Shown: one piece after another, positions 1 through 7,859 of the stretch | How the letters are laid out: each line of letters starts with the position of its first letter | Numbering within the stretch: the stretch's first letter is position 1 | Assembly: GCF_000473995.1 (NCBI RefSeq) | Contig: NC_022571.1 | Coordinates: 3,131,416-3,195,415 of the forward strand | DNA length: 64,000 nucleotides | Origin: Clostridium saccharobutylicum DSM 13864 | GTDB lineage: Bacteria; Bacillota; Clostridia; Clostridiales; Clostridiaceae | Direction: 5' to 3' | Position numbers and translations under genes: made by a program | The notes under the pieces: generated by a model | Databases searched by the model: none | What the model was told of the DNA's origin: nothing | The model's input: the letters and a program-made list of their open reading frames with translations, nothing else

Positions 1-1156
1 TTTGACTCCAAATATCCGCTCTTAAAATAAGTAATAAAAATGATATAACAAGTATGGCAATTGATATTCTAAATTTAATACTTTTTAATAATTTAAAACC
101 TGCGCATAATCCTATAATTGCATTCGCTAAAAAGAATACATTTGCACATGACACCAGACTACCAATAGTTAAAATATTTAAACTAACTAAAATTAACATA
201 AAGCAGTGTATACTAGCTAAAGTAAAAATTGCATTAACTGGGCTTTCATACTTATTTGTTTTTGATAAATATAATGGTAACTTATTATTTTCTGATCGTT
301 TTGCACTCATTCTTGTTACCCCTCCAACTATCATAAGATAAGTTGATACACAAAGTCCACATGCCATAACTGTAATTAGTGGTATAGCAAATGAACCGAA
401 TAAAGGAGTCATTATTGAAATAATGTCATATGTATTTCCCCTAAAGCTTTGTAACGAAAGTGCAACCATAATATAAAGACCAATAATCACTATAAGACTT
501 ATTGTCATTGCTTTCATAAGTGTTTTCTTAGGATTTTTAATATTTTCAATATAATTTCCAACAACTTCCCATCCAACAATTGCCCAGAATAAAAGCAAAA
601 GCGTTTGTCCAAATTCAGAGAATGAAAAAGGAGTTTTAGATAAATGAAAATCGGATGAGAATATTAACGTATATGCACTCCCAAATAAAAGTATAAGTGC
701 TGTCAATCCTGTAAATACCAAATTAAACTTTCCTATAGATTTAACTCCTCTTGTAAGTAAAATTGTACAAAAAATAATAAATCCAAAAACAATCCATTCA
801 ACTTCAACATTTTTAAAAAAGTTTATATTCTTTAAAAATGTTGAAGCAGTAAGCAAAACGGCTATAGGTCCAAAACAAACAGCAGTTGTAAGAAAATTTG
901 AGCAAAGATCTCTAAAGAAAAGTCCCAGTGTATTGCCAACTGCAATTGCCACACCTTCATTTCCTGGGCTTTCTAAACTTAAAAATGTAAATACATAAGC
1001 AAATACAATACCTAAAATCATTATAATAATCCATGCAAATATTGCCCACTCTCCAATGTTGTTATAAGCTATTGGCGGTAACAAAACAATACCTGATCCA
1101 AGAATAGGTCCAATTATAAGACCACAAAGAGTTATAAGTCCTATGTTTTTATTCAT
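1..1156 (-). CDS. APC-family amino-acid permease, C-terminus cut by window edge
   Basis: A frame with no stop runs from an ATG at 1156 to the left edge, so the C-terminal end lies outside the window. The N-terminus reads MNKNIGLITLCGLIIGPILG, the glycine-rich first helix typical of amino acid-polyamine-organocation transporters. Hydrophobic helices follow throughout (for example around YNNIGEWAIFAWIIIMILG and SEFGQTLLLLFWAIVGWEVV). It is therefore an integral membrane permease, probably taking up or exchanging an amino acid; the substrate cannot be read from sequence. The ribosome binding site is GGAGAC, 6 bases before the ATG. The gene follows a family-1 palindromic repeat and the IS element on the same strand. 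Confidence 0.8.
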   Translation of the reverse strand, partial: MNKNIGLITLCGLIIGPILGSGIVLLPPIAYNNIGEWAIFAWIIIMILGIVFAYVFTFLSLESPGNEGVAIAVGNTLGLFFRDLCSNFLTTAVCFGPIAVLLTASTFLKNINFFKNVEVEWIVFGFIIFCTILLTRGVKSIGKFNLVFTGLTALILLFGSAYTLIFSSDFHLSKTPFSFSEFGQTLLLLFWAIVGWEVVGNYIENIKNPKKTLMKAMTISLIVIIGLYIMVALSLQSFRGNTYDIISIMTPLFGSFAIPLITVMACGLCVSTYLMIVGGVTRMSAKRSENNKLPLYLSKTNKYESPVNAIFTLASIHCFMLILVSLNILTIGSLVSCANVFFLANAIIGLCAGFKLLKSIKFRISIAILVISFLLLILRADIWSQ

Positions 1157-1236
1157 AATTGTCTCCTTATTGTGTTTTTAGCTATATATGCATATTATAG
1201 TAACATTTATATCGATACTTGTAAAATTCAAACTAT

Positions 1237-1332
1237 TAAGCACATAAAAATAAATAACAAGTCCAATTTGCCAACATAGTATGATGACAAATTGGCTGCA
1301 AAATGGACTTGTTATTTATTTCAATGTACCTC
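1237..1332. repeat. Family-1 dispersed palindromic repeat
   Basis: The two ends are inverted copies: the left reads AATAACAAGTCCAATTTGCC and the right reads TGGACTTGTTATTTATTT. The tips are degenerate (GCACATAAAA and CAATGTACCT) versions of the family tip TAAGGCACAnnnAAAA. The copy is about 95 bp and could fold into one long hairpin. It lies between the permease and the IS element. Other copies are listed separately. Confidence 0.75.
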
Positions 1333-1367
1333 ATATTAATAATTAATTAAAAAACCAACTAACTTTT

Positions 1368-2828
1368 TAAAATGGTCCCTATGTCAAGGACATTTTGAAA
1401 AAGGCTAGGCAGCTAAAAGCTGGTCCCGATATTGAACAGGGGCCAGCTTTTTAAGTCCCCATTGGTATCTGTAATTATTATAGTAATCCATATAATTATT
1501 AATTGTTGATTCTAATTCGTAAAATGTTGTACAAATTTTTAAGTCTATTTCATCTTTCATATGTCCAAAAAATGATTCCTGCGGGGCGTTGTCCCAACAG
1601 TTTCCGCGTCTAGACATGGATTGTCCAATTTTATATTTCTTAAGAAGTTTTTGAAATCTAGGACTAGTGTAATGAACGCCTTGATCTGAATGAATAAAAA
1701 CATCTTTATCAAGTAATTTTTTATGATTCCTCATCAGCTTTTTAACAGTTTCAGTAGCTATATCTAATGTAAGACTTTCTGAAAGATGATACGAGAGAAT
1801 TTCATTTGTAGAAGCATCTTTAATAGTAGATAAATAGGCTCTATTAGATGCTCCATATGTTAAATAAGCTATATCAGTTAATAATACCTTACCGACCAAA
1901 CCTTGTTTGAATTCCCTGTTCAAAGTATTAGGTAGAACTGTATGTTCTTTAGTAGCTTTCATCATTCTACGATAAGGGTTTGCCTTTCTAATTGGACACA
2001 CAATATTATATTTTCTCATAATTCTTTGTATACACTTTCGATTTATTACTCTATTAAATTCATGTTCTAAAACCATTTTTATAGAGCGTGATCCTTTCTT
2101 GTAGCCTCTATGATTAAATGCTTTAAGAATTATATGCTTTAATTCTAAATCCTTTTCATCTTTAGAATTACGCTTATTACTTGAATTTAAATAATTATAA
2201 TATCCTGATCTAGAGACTTCAGCTATTTTGCATAAATGAGAAATTATATTTTTATAACTGTATTTTGAAATTATACTCTGTATGATCTTGAATATTGATG
2301 TTGAACTTAATTTATTATTTTTCACCTGCCTTTCTTGCAGCTCGATTTTTTTTAATAGTTCTGCCTCCGCTTTCCAATAAGCAATTTCAGCATCTTTTTT
2401 AGCTATTATTTCATTCACGGTTAGTTCACGTTTTAGTGGACGACCACTATTTAATTTTCGAGAATCTCTCAATCCAAGCGCTCCTGATTCATTATAAATA
2501 TTACGCCATCTTTTACTTGCGCACCAAATTCTATTATTTCCAATAACATCTGTATCAAATCCTGCATCCTGAAAAATATAAATAGGTAGTTTACCTTTGC
2601 TACGCTCAGCGATAAAAAGTATTTTAAATTCATCTGTATACGTGATTGCTTTATTTGTGACGTTTTTTATATATTTATTCTTTGATAACAATTCAATTTC
2701 TTTATTAGTAAATAGTTTTTTACTCATTAGTTCACATCCTGACTGAATTTATACTTGATTTTATTGTACAAAAAAAGAACCTATAAAAATAGTCTTTTTT
2801 AAGTGTCTATTTCATAGGTTCCATTTTA
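1368..2828 (-). mobile_element. IS3-family insertion sequence, complete
   Basis: Imperfect terminal inverted repeats are visible: left TAAAATGGTCCCTATGTCAA from 1368, and the reverse complement of the right end TAAAATGGAACCTATGAAAT to 2828. About 19 of the first 26 positions match. Both flanks carry TTT (1365-1367 and 2829-2831), a possible 3-bp target duplication. This is weak evidence because the region is T-rich. The element holds one intact transposase gene. Outside the ends lies a second, perfect inverted repeat that belongs to the target site rather than the element (see finding). Confidence 0.75.
1405..2727 (-). CDS. IS3-family transposase, OrfA and OrfB in one frame
   Basis: This 440-residue protein catalyses transposition of the surrounding element. 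Residues 1-120 form the OrfA-like DNA-binding part, followed by a short coiled segment (KKDAEIAYWKAEAELLKK). Residues 145-440 are the OrfB-like part with an HTH_21-like segment and an rve integrase core. The catalytic triad is visible: D285 (LLTDIAYL), D348 (IHSDQGVHYT) and E384 (APQESFFGHMKDE), with 35 residues between D348 and E384. Most IS3 elements split OrfA and OrfB and join them by a -1 frameshift. Here they are already fused, but a run of eight A residues (minus-strand sense, 2346-2353) sits at the junction, where slippage usually occurs. The ribosome binding site is weak (AGGATG). The gene looks intact. Confidence 0.93.
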   Translation of the reverse strand: MSKKLFTNKEIELLSKNKYIKNVTNKAITYTDEFKILFIAERSKGKLPIYIFQDAGFDTDVIGNNRIWCASKRWRNIYNESGALGLRDSRKLNSGRPLKRELTVNEIIAKKDAEIAYWKAEAELLKKIELQERQVKNNKLSSTSIFKIIQSIISKYSYKNIISHLCKIAEVSRSGYYNYLNSSNKRNSKDEKDLELKHIILKAFNHRGYKKGSRSIKMVLEHEFNRVINRKCIQRIMRKYNIVCPIRKANPYRRMMKATKEHTVLPNTLNREFKQGLVGKVLLTDIAYLTYGASNRAYLSTIKDASTNEILSYHLSESLTLDIATETVKKLMRNHKKLLDKDVFIHSDQGVHYTSPRFQKLLKKYKIGQSMSRRGNCWDNAPQESFFGHMKDEIDLKICTTFYELESTINNYMDYYNNYRYQWGLKKLAPVQYRDQLLAA

Positions 2829-2851
2829 TTTAATTAGTTGGTTTTTTAATT
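2829..2851 (-). terminator. Right arm of a terminator split by the IS element
   Basis: TTAGTTGGTTTTTTAATT (2834-2851) is the exact reverse complement of AATTAAAAAACCAACTAA (1345-1362) on the other side of the insertion. Rejoined, the arms give an 8-bp stem (CCAACTAA/TTAGTTGG) with a short loop and T-runs on either side, a bidirectional Rho-independent terminator. It lies 6 bases after the stop codon of the last dynamin-like gene. The stem is now interrupted by about 1.46 kb of IS. Confidence 0.6.
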
Positions 2852-2856
2852 ATTTT

Positions 2857-4656
2857 TTATAAAGACATAAATAAGCATTTATGCAATATAAACTCTATCT
2901 CTTTTTTTATTCTAATTAATTCTTCTAAATTTTCTTCTTCAATTTCGACTTCATATTCACCAAGTTCTTTTCCTAACTCATCAAACAAGGATATCATTTC
3001 TTCTTTGTTACTTTCCCTTAACTCATCTAAATATTTTCTAATAGCAATTTCAACATCCTTTGCCCAATTGTCTATAGCCTTCATTGAAATTTCATTTATC
3101 TTGCTTTGCCAAGTTAATGAATCATATACATAAAATATTGAGTCTGTAAAGATACTTAGATAATGTGTTATTCCTTTTATTGATGCAGCTTTTATTGATT
3201 TTAACAATTTATTTAACTTATTATTATAGTTCTTAGAAAATGTGTGTTTAGTTATACCTTCTAGTTTATTTAAATTTTTACTTGATGAATTATTATGATT
3301 TAATCTACCATAACTTCTTCCATCAACTTTTCTAAACATTTCACCTGTTGCTTGTTTTATTGCGTCTCCAATGTGTTTTTTTAATATTCCATCCATTACT
3401 TCAGTATAAGATGGGATACTTATTTTTATTGAATTTTTTAATTTTTTCACTGTATCATTAACCATTTCTTCTATTGTCTTATCTAATGAAATTATTTCAT
3501 CTTCAATATAATTCAAAAGATTATCTGTCTCTTCATTAGTAAGCTTTGGTACATAATAATTTTGCATAAGTGAGCAAGTTTCTTCCTTCTTAGACCATTT
3601 ACTTTCATCATGAATATAATTTTCAATATTCTCTTTAATTGTTATTGCTGACTTATCTATAAGTTTTATTGATTTTACCTTAGCTCTGGTAAATCCTCTT
3701 TCTATAGCATCTATTATTTCTTTCTTTTTATATATTAATTCATGAGCTATTTCTGTTCTCTCTTCTAATTCATCTTGCTTTGCTTCTATACTAGCAATTT
3801 TTGAGTTGATTTTTATTTCACATTCACCTAATATATAATCTTGATAATTTTTAAGATTTTCTGCTAATTCTTCTTTTTTCTTAGAATTATTTATTCTTTC
3901 ATAAATATAATCCCATAGTTCAATTGATTTTGGCTTTTTCTCACTGCTGCTTTCTATCAAAAAAGTTTTTACATTTCTATGTATACACCCATCCACATTT
4001 TTCTTTATTTCAATTATTCTTTTATTATTTTCTTCAATATCTTTAGGGCACATATTTATAGCTAATACAACCTCTACATTATTGCCGATAATTTCTCCAA
4101 TATATTTTAAGAATTGATAATCATCATCACCAAGACCACTTCTATATGAAACTACATAAACAATAAAATCACTCTCTGGAATAAATTCTTTGAGTACTTC
4201 TTCATGATAATTTACAAGAGATCCATATCCAGGAGTATCAAAAAGTCTCATTCCTGTATATTTATTTTCCTTGCTTTGACCAATATATCTTAATCTATTT
4301 AATTCATCATTCGGTCTTACCATTAATGTTTCAAATTCATTTTTATCAACATCTTGAATAGTTCCATCTTTTTTTATAGACAATAATTTTTCTTCTGTTT
4401 CATTATTTATCACAATTTCAGTTACAACTCCTGTAGTAGGCTTAACACTTTCAATTAACATTTTATTATTTAAAATACTATTAATCAAAGCACTTTTCCC
4501 TGAACTTGTTTCTCCAATCATAACTATATAATGTGACGGATTCATTATTCTATCTTTAATTAATAAATTCTTAGAAATAATTTCTTCATTTCCAAGAATC
4601 TTAACAACTTTATCAATTCTATTTTGTCTATTCGTACAACTTTCAAAAATACTCAT
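2857..4656 (-). CDS. Dynamin-like GTPase 1 (599 aa)
   Basis: A large GTPase of the bacterial dynamin-like family, expected to bind membranes and use GTP to oligomerise or remodel them. G1 is GETSSGKS (48-55), the switch threonines are T74/T75 in KPTTG, G3 is DTPG (140-143), and the G4 region is NMCPKD (201-206), unlike the usual NKxD. After the GTPase domain come long helical, charged segments (about 260-420) and a C-terminal helical region ending in an acidic coiled coil (GEYEVEIEEENLEELIRIKKE). No clear transmembrane segment or signal peptide is present; a mildly hydrophobic stretch near residue 500 could touch membrane. The start has a strong site (GGAAGGAG). This is the last gene of a same-strand run of three GTPases and one coiled-coil protein, with a 233-base gap upstream. 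The specific role is inferred. Confidence 0.85.
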   Translation of the reverse strand: MSIFESCTNRQNRIDKVVKILGNEEIISKNLLIKDRIMNPSHYIVMIGETSSGKSALINSILNNKMLIESVKPTTGVVTEIVINNETEEKLLSIKKDGTIQDVDKNEFETLMVRPNDELNRLRYIGQSKENKYTGMRLFDTPGYGSLVNYHEEVLKEFIPESDFIVYVVSYRSGLGDDDYQFLKYIGEIIGNNVEVVLAINMCPKDIEENNKRIIEIKKNVDGCIHRNVKTFLIESSSEKKPKSIELWDYIYERINNSKKKEELAENLKNYQDYILGECEIKINSKIASIEAKQDELEERTEIAHELIYKKKEIIDAIERGFTRAKVKSIKLIDKSAITIKENIENYIHDESKWSKKEETCSLMQNYYVPKLTNEETDNLLNYIEDEIISLDKTIEEMVNDTVKKLKNSIKISIPSYTEVMDGILKKHIGDAIKQATGEMFRKVDGRSYGRLNHNNSSSKNLNKLEGITKHTFSKNYNNKLNKLLKSIKAASIKGITHYLSIFTDSIFYVYDSLTWQSKINEISMKAIDNWAKDVEIAIRKYLDELRESNKEEMISLFDELGKELGEYEVEIEEENLEELIRIKKEIEFILHKCLFMSL

Positions 4657-4889
4657 ATAAATTATCTCCTTCCCTCAATGCCATTTTTATGAAGGCTCTG
4701 TACATGATACTAAACAGTTACAATTCCTTCATACGGTAATTTAATGCACATAATTATATTTTATCATCAATATTGCAAATTAGTACATTATATTTCTTAG
4801 TCCTACATTAATCATTCTATAAAACATAAATAATTTATTAAAAGAAAAAGACTATCTGCATTTTTATAAAATAAATCTGTAATATATCC

Positions 4890-6656
4890 CTACTGAATGC
4901 TTTCCTTAATTTCCTTTAAAATTTCTAAGTCTTTCTCAAACTCTCTGGTATTATTAGCGCTATAATTTGTATCATATTGCTCTTCTATATTTTCCATATC
5001 ATCTTTAAATGTAGTTTCAACTCTTTGCCTAAATTCTTTTATGCAGTCATCAACTTCTTGTTGCTTTGCTTTCAAATCATCTATAATTTCTTCCTTTAAA
5101 TAATTTTCTAAATCTTCTATCATAGGATCCAAATCTTTTATTGTATAATTTGCTCTAGTTTGTACTATTTCTTTACGCATATAATCTCCTATAATGGAAA
5201 ATGCTAAACTTATACCCATTCCAACAAGAACACCTGCTGGTCCTCCTAGAACTCCCATAGTTCCAACTGCACCAATCACTCCAGATCCTAATCCTAATAC
5301 TGTAGGAAGCGACTTTTCAAATTTAAATTCACTCTTCTTATGAAAAAATGAAATATTCTCATATTGGCCATTAAACCCTCTTATAGTTATACCTTGAAGT
5401 TCTTCATTAAGTTTTGTTACAAGTTCACTAACTATCCATAAAACCTCATCCATTATATCATTAATAGCTTTATCTGATGCTTCTTTATATATTAAACTAA
5501 GCTTTTCGCCATCAACTATTCCATTGTTAATAATTCTTCTTAGATCTCTTCTTAATTTTCCAATACTATCTTTTATAGTGTTTTCTGCATATGAAATTAT
5601 ATTATCCATTTCATTATACGCATAATTTCTAATTCTTCTAAAATCCTTCTTATTTTCTGAAAGTATTAATTTAATTTGTTTAATTTTATTTTCTTTTTCT
5701 TCTTCATTATCATTAATTTCATTTAAAGATATGTTTTTTAAATTATTTATTTTATCATTAATATTTTCTAGTGCTTCATCAATCTTTAAATTCAACGTAT
5801 TTTCTACATTTTTGTTATATTGTCTAGAAATATCGTTTATAGATTCTATAACGCTTGTTATCCCTGATTTATTATAAATCTCTTCATCTTCTGTAAATTT
5901 TCCTTTAACAGCCTCATAAACATTTACTATATTTACTTTGATAGTCTTTTCATCATTATGTGATTCACTTATACTATTTAATACTGCTTCATTATGTTCT
6001 TTAGCTTCGTTTGCATCATCTAAACTTTCATCATTCCATCTATTTTGAACAAAAATTGTATTGGAAAGTTTAGGCCATAATGCATTTATAAAATTCTTTT
6101 CTGTTTTTGTAATTGGCGGATTAGTTCTTATCATAAATATTCCAGCAGCAAGCTTATTTACATATTCTAAGGTAGTTCTTTGATTTTCCGGCGTTAAACT
6201 TCCAACCCCTGGCAAGTCTACAAGCACAATATTATTCTTTAGGATATCATTTTTATTATATAAAACTATCCTTGATATCCCAAGCTCATTAGCAGGATTA
6301 TAATCATTATGCACATATTTCTCTAAATCATTTATTTTAATTAATTCACTACTTTCATCTCTAAAATATACTCTAGCTTCATTAATATTTTCTCCATATC
6401 TAACTTCAACAGGCACACAAGTTGTCTCATCTACATCAGTAGGTAATATATTATCTTCCATTAAAATAGAATTTAAAAAACTACTTTTACCTGCGCCTTG
6501 AATTCCAAGCACAGGTACTACTATTTCTTCTTTACCTAAATTCTCCACAAAATGCTTAAAATATTCTGTATAGTCGATTCCTTGCCCGTTATTATTAAGA
6601 TATTTTTCTACTAATAAATTAAATCGTGAATCATTCACTAATTCAATATATGTCAT
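4890..6656 (-). CDS. Dynamin-like GTPase 2 with glycine-rich membrane segment (588 aa)
   Basis: Second dynamin-like GTPase of the cluster. G1 is GIQGAGKS (51-58), the switch threonines lie in ETTC (78-79), G3 is DLPG (147-150), and the G4 region is FVQNRWND (202-209), where the usual lysine of NKxD is Arg. A helical stalk follows. Unlike its neighbours it has a long glycine-rich hydrophobic stretch at about 451-490 (VLGLGSGVIGAVGTMGVLGG and onward), which could insert in membrane like the paddle of bacterial dynamins. The C-terminus is a charged coiled coil. The ribosome binding site is AAAGGAG. The sequence is clearly different from GTPase 1 and GTPase 3, so these are not recent tandem copies. 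Adjacent unlike dynamins are known to work as hetero-pairs, so joint action is plausible but not shown. Confidence 0.85.
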   Translation of the reverse strand: MTYIELVNDSRFNLLVEKYLNNNGQGIDYTEYFKHFVENLGKEEIVVPVLGIQGAGKSSFLNSILMEDNILPTDVDETTCVPVEVRYGENINEARVYFRDESSELIKINDLEKYVHNDYNPANELGISRIVLYNKNDILKNNIVLVDLPGVGSLTPENQRTTLEYVNKLAAGIFMIRTNPPITKTEKNFINALWPKLSNTIFVQNRWNDESLDDANEAKEHNEAVLNSISESHNDEKTIKVNIVNVYEAVKGKFTEDEEIYNKSGITSVIESINDISRQYNKNVENTLNLKIDEALENINDKINNLKNISLNEINDNEEEKENKIKQIKLILSENKKDFRRIRNYAYNEMDNIISYAENTIKDSIGKLRRDLRRIINNGIVDGEKLSLIYKEASDKAINDIMDEVLWIVSELVTKLNEELQGITIRGFNGQYENISFFHKKSEFKFEKSLPTVLGLGSGVIGAVGTMGVLGGPAGVLVGMGISLAFSIIGDYMRKEIVQTRANYTIKDLDPMIEDLENYLKEEIIDDLKAKQQEVDDCIKEFRQRVETTFKDDMENIEEQYDTNYSANNTREFEKDLEILKEIKESIQ

Positions 6657-6807
6657 TGTTTATAATCTCCTTTAATTAAAAGTTCAATTTCAATAATTAT
6701 ATGTAACTCAATATTTTTGTTTTTAATATATTAAAAAATTTTAGTTTTCAATAGAATTAAGCTATTGTTACTCTTTTGTATATAGATTATTTTTTGTAAT
6801 ATATATT

Positions 6808-7722
6808 TTATCTTTTTTTACCGAATAATCTTGAAAAAAATGATCTATTTCCCCATTCTACCTCTTCTTGTATTTTATTTATCTTTTGAGTAAATTCATT
6901 TTCCATCTTACTTATTATTTCTATCAAAATATTCTTAGCATCTATTTTCTCACTAATAGCATTAACTCTTTCTAAAATATTATCCTCACTATTAGATAGA
7001 TTATTTTCTATAACTTTTCCAACTAATTCTATTCTTTCTTCTATTTCATTAATATTAATTCCATCTATTTTATTTAGAATATCTTCTTTGTTAATATTCT
7101 CTTCTCTTACTATGTATTTTCCCAAAAGTGCTATTTTGTCTTCAACATTTTTATTTAATAATTCAGCTCTTTTTTCTAGTATTTCATCTAACTCTTGTAT
7201 ATTATGATTTACTGATTTCATCTTATGTTCAATATTTTCTTCTAATGAATCTATTCTTTCATCTATTTTCTCTATCTCTATAGTCTTAATCTGTTCGCTA
7301 ATCAAATGTGTTGAATTTTGTACAGATTTTAATAATTCATTTTCATTATTTTCAATATTAACTTTAATTTTCTCTGTATTTTCTACTAATTTATTTACAC
7401 TATTATTTATTACAATAGTCTGTTCAATTATTATCTTCTTTATTGAATCCTCTAGTGTATTCTTAATAGATTGTGATACTTTTGACAAATTATTATTAAG
7501 TTCATCAATTTGTTCACCAAAGTCCCCACTATCTTCCTGAAAATCTTGAAATTCTCTTTTAAATTCATTAAGCTTTTTCTCAATAGGTTTTAATATTCCC
7601 ATAACCTCTTCTGTCATATTATTAGCTACTCTCGAAAGTGAATCAATCATATCATCTTGCAGTTCATTCATCATATTTTTTGTTACTTCATCTGATTGAA
7701 TTAAAATTGATTTGTTTTCCAT
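6808..7722 (-). CDS. Long coiled-coil protein with basic amphipathic C-terminus
   Basis: A 304-residue protein that is almost entirely coiled coil (heptad-like Ile/Leu/Asn-rich helices from about 15 to 285), with no enzyme motif and no transmembrane helix. The last residues, WGNRSFFSRLFGKKR, form a short aromatic and basic amphipathic tail of the kind that docks on membrane surfaces. The start is well supported (GGAGGAGA, 4 bases before ATG). It is placed between two dynamin-like GTPase genes on the same strand with gaps of about 140-150 bases. It may act as a scaffold, tether or sensor for them; this is inference from position and shape. No family is recognised. Confidence 0.75.
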   Translation of the reverse strand: MENKSILIQSDEVTKNMMNELQDDMIDSLSRVANNMTEEVMGILKPIEKKLNEFKREFQDFQEDSGDFGEQIDELNNNLSKVSQSIKNTLEDSIKKIIIEQTIVINNSVNKLVENTEKIKVNIENNENELLKSVQNSTHLISEQIKTIEIEKIDERIDSLEENIEHKMKSVNHNIQELDEILEKRAELLNKNVEDKIALLGKYIVREENINKEDILNKIDGININEIEERIELVGKVIENNLSNSEDNILERVNAISEKIDAKNILIEIISKMENEFTQKINKIQEEVEWGNRSFFSRLFGKKR

Positions 7723-7859
7723 TGCTCTCCTCCAAAGTTTAATGTTGAAATAGTATTTTTAATCACATTGTAATCTACTATGTTTTTAGACATATTTAAA
7801 ACTCAAACTATTCTTCTGCTTATATTTTCTTTAATGTAATTTATTTTTTTGATTGTACC

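Noticed and set aside
54..341. Plus-strand open frame of about 95 codons
   Set aside because: Lies antisense within the permease gene; no ribosome site and no recognisable protein. Several similar antisense frames in other genes were discarded for the same reason.
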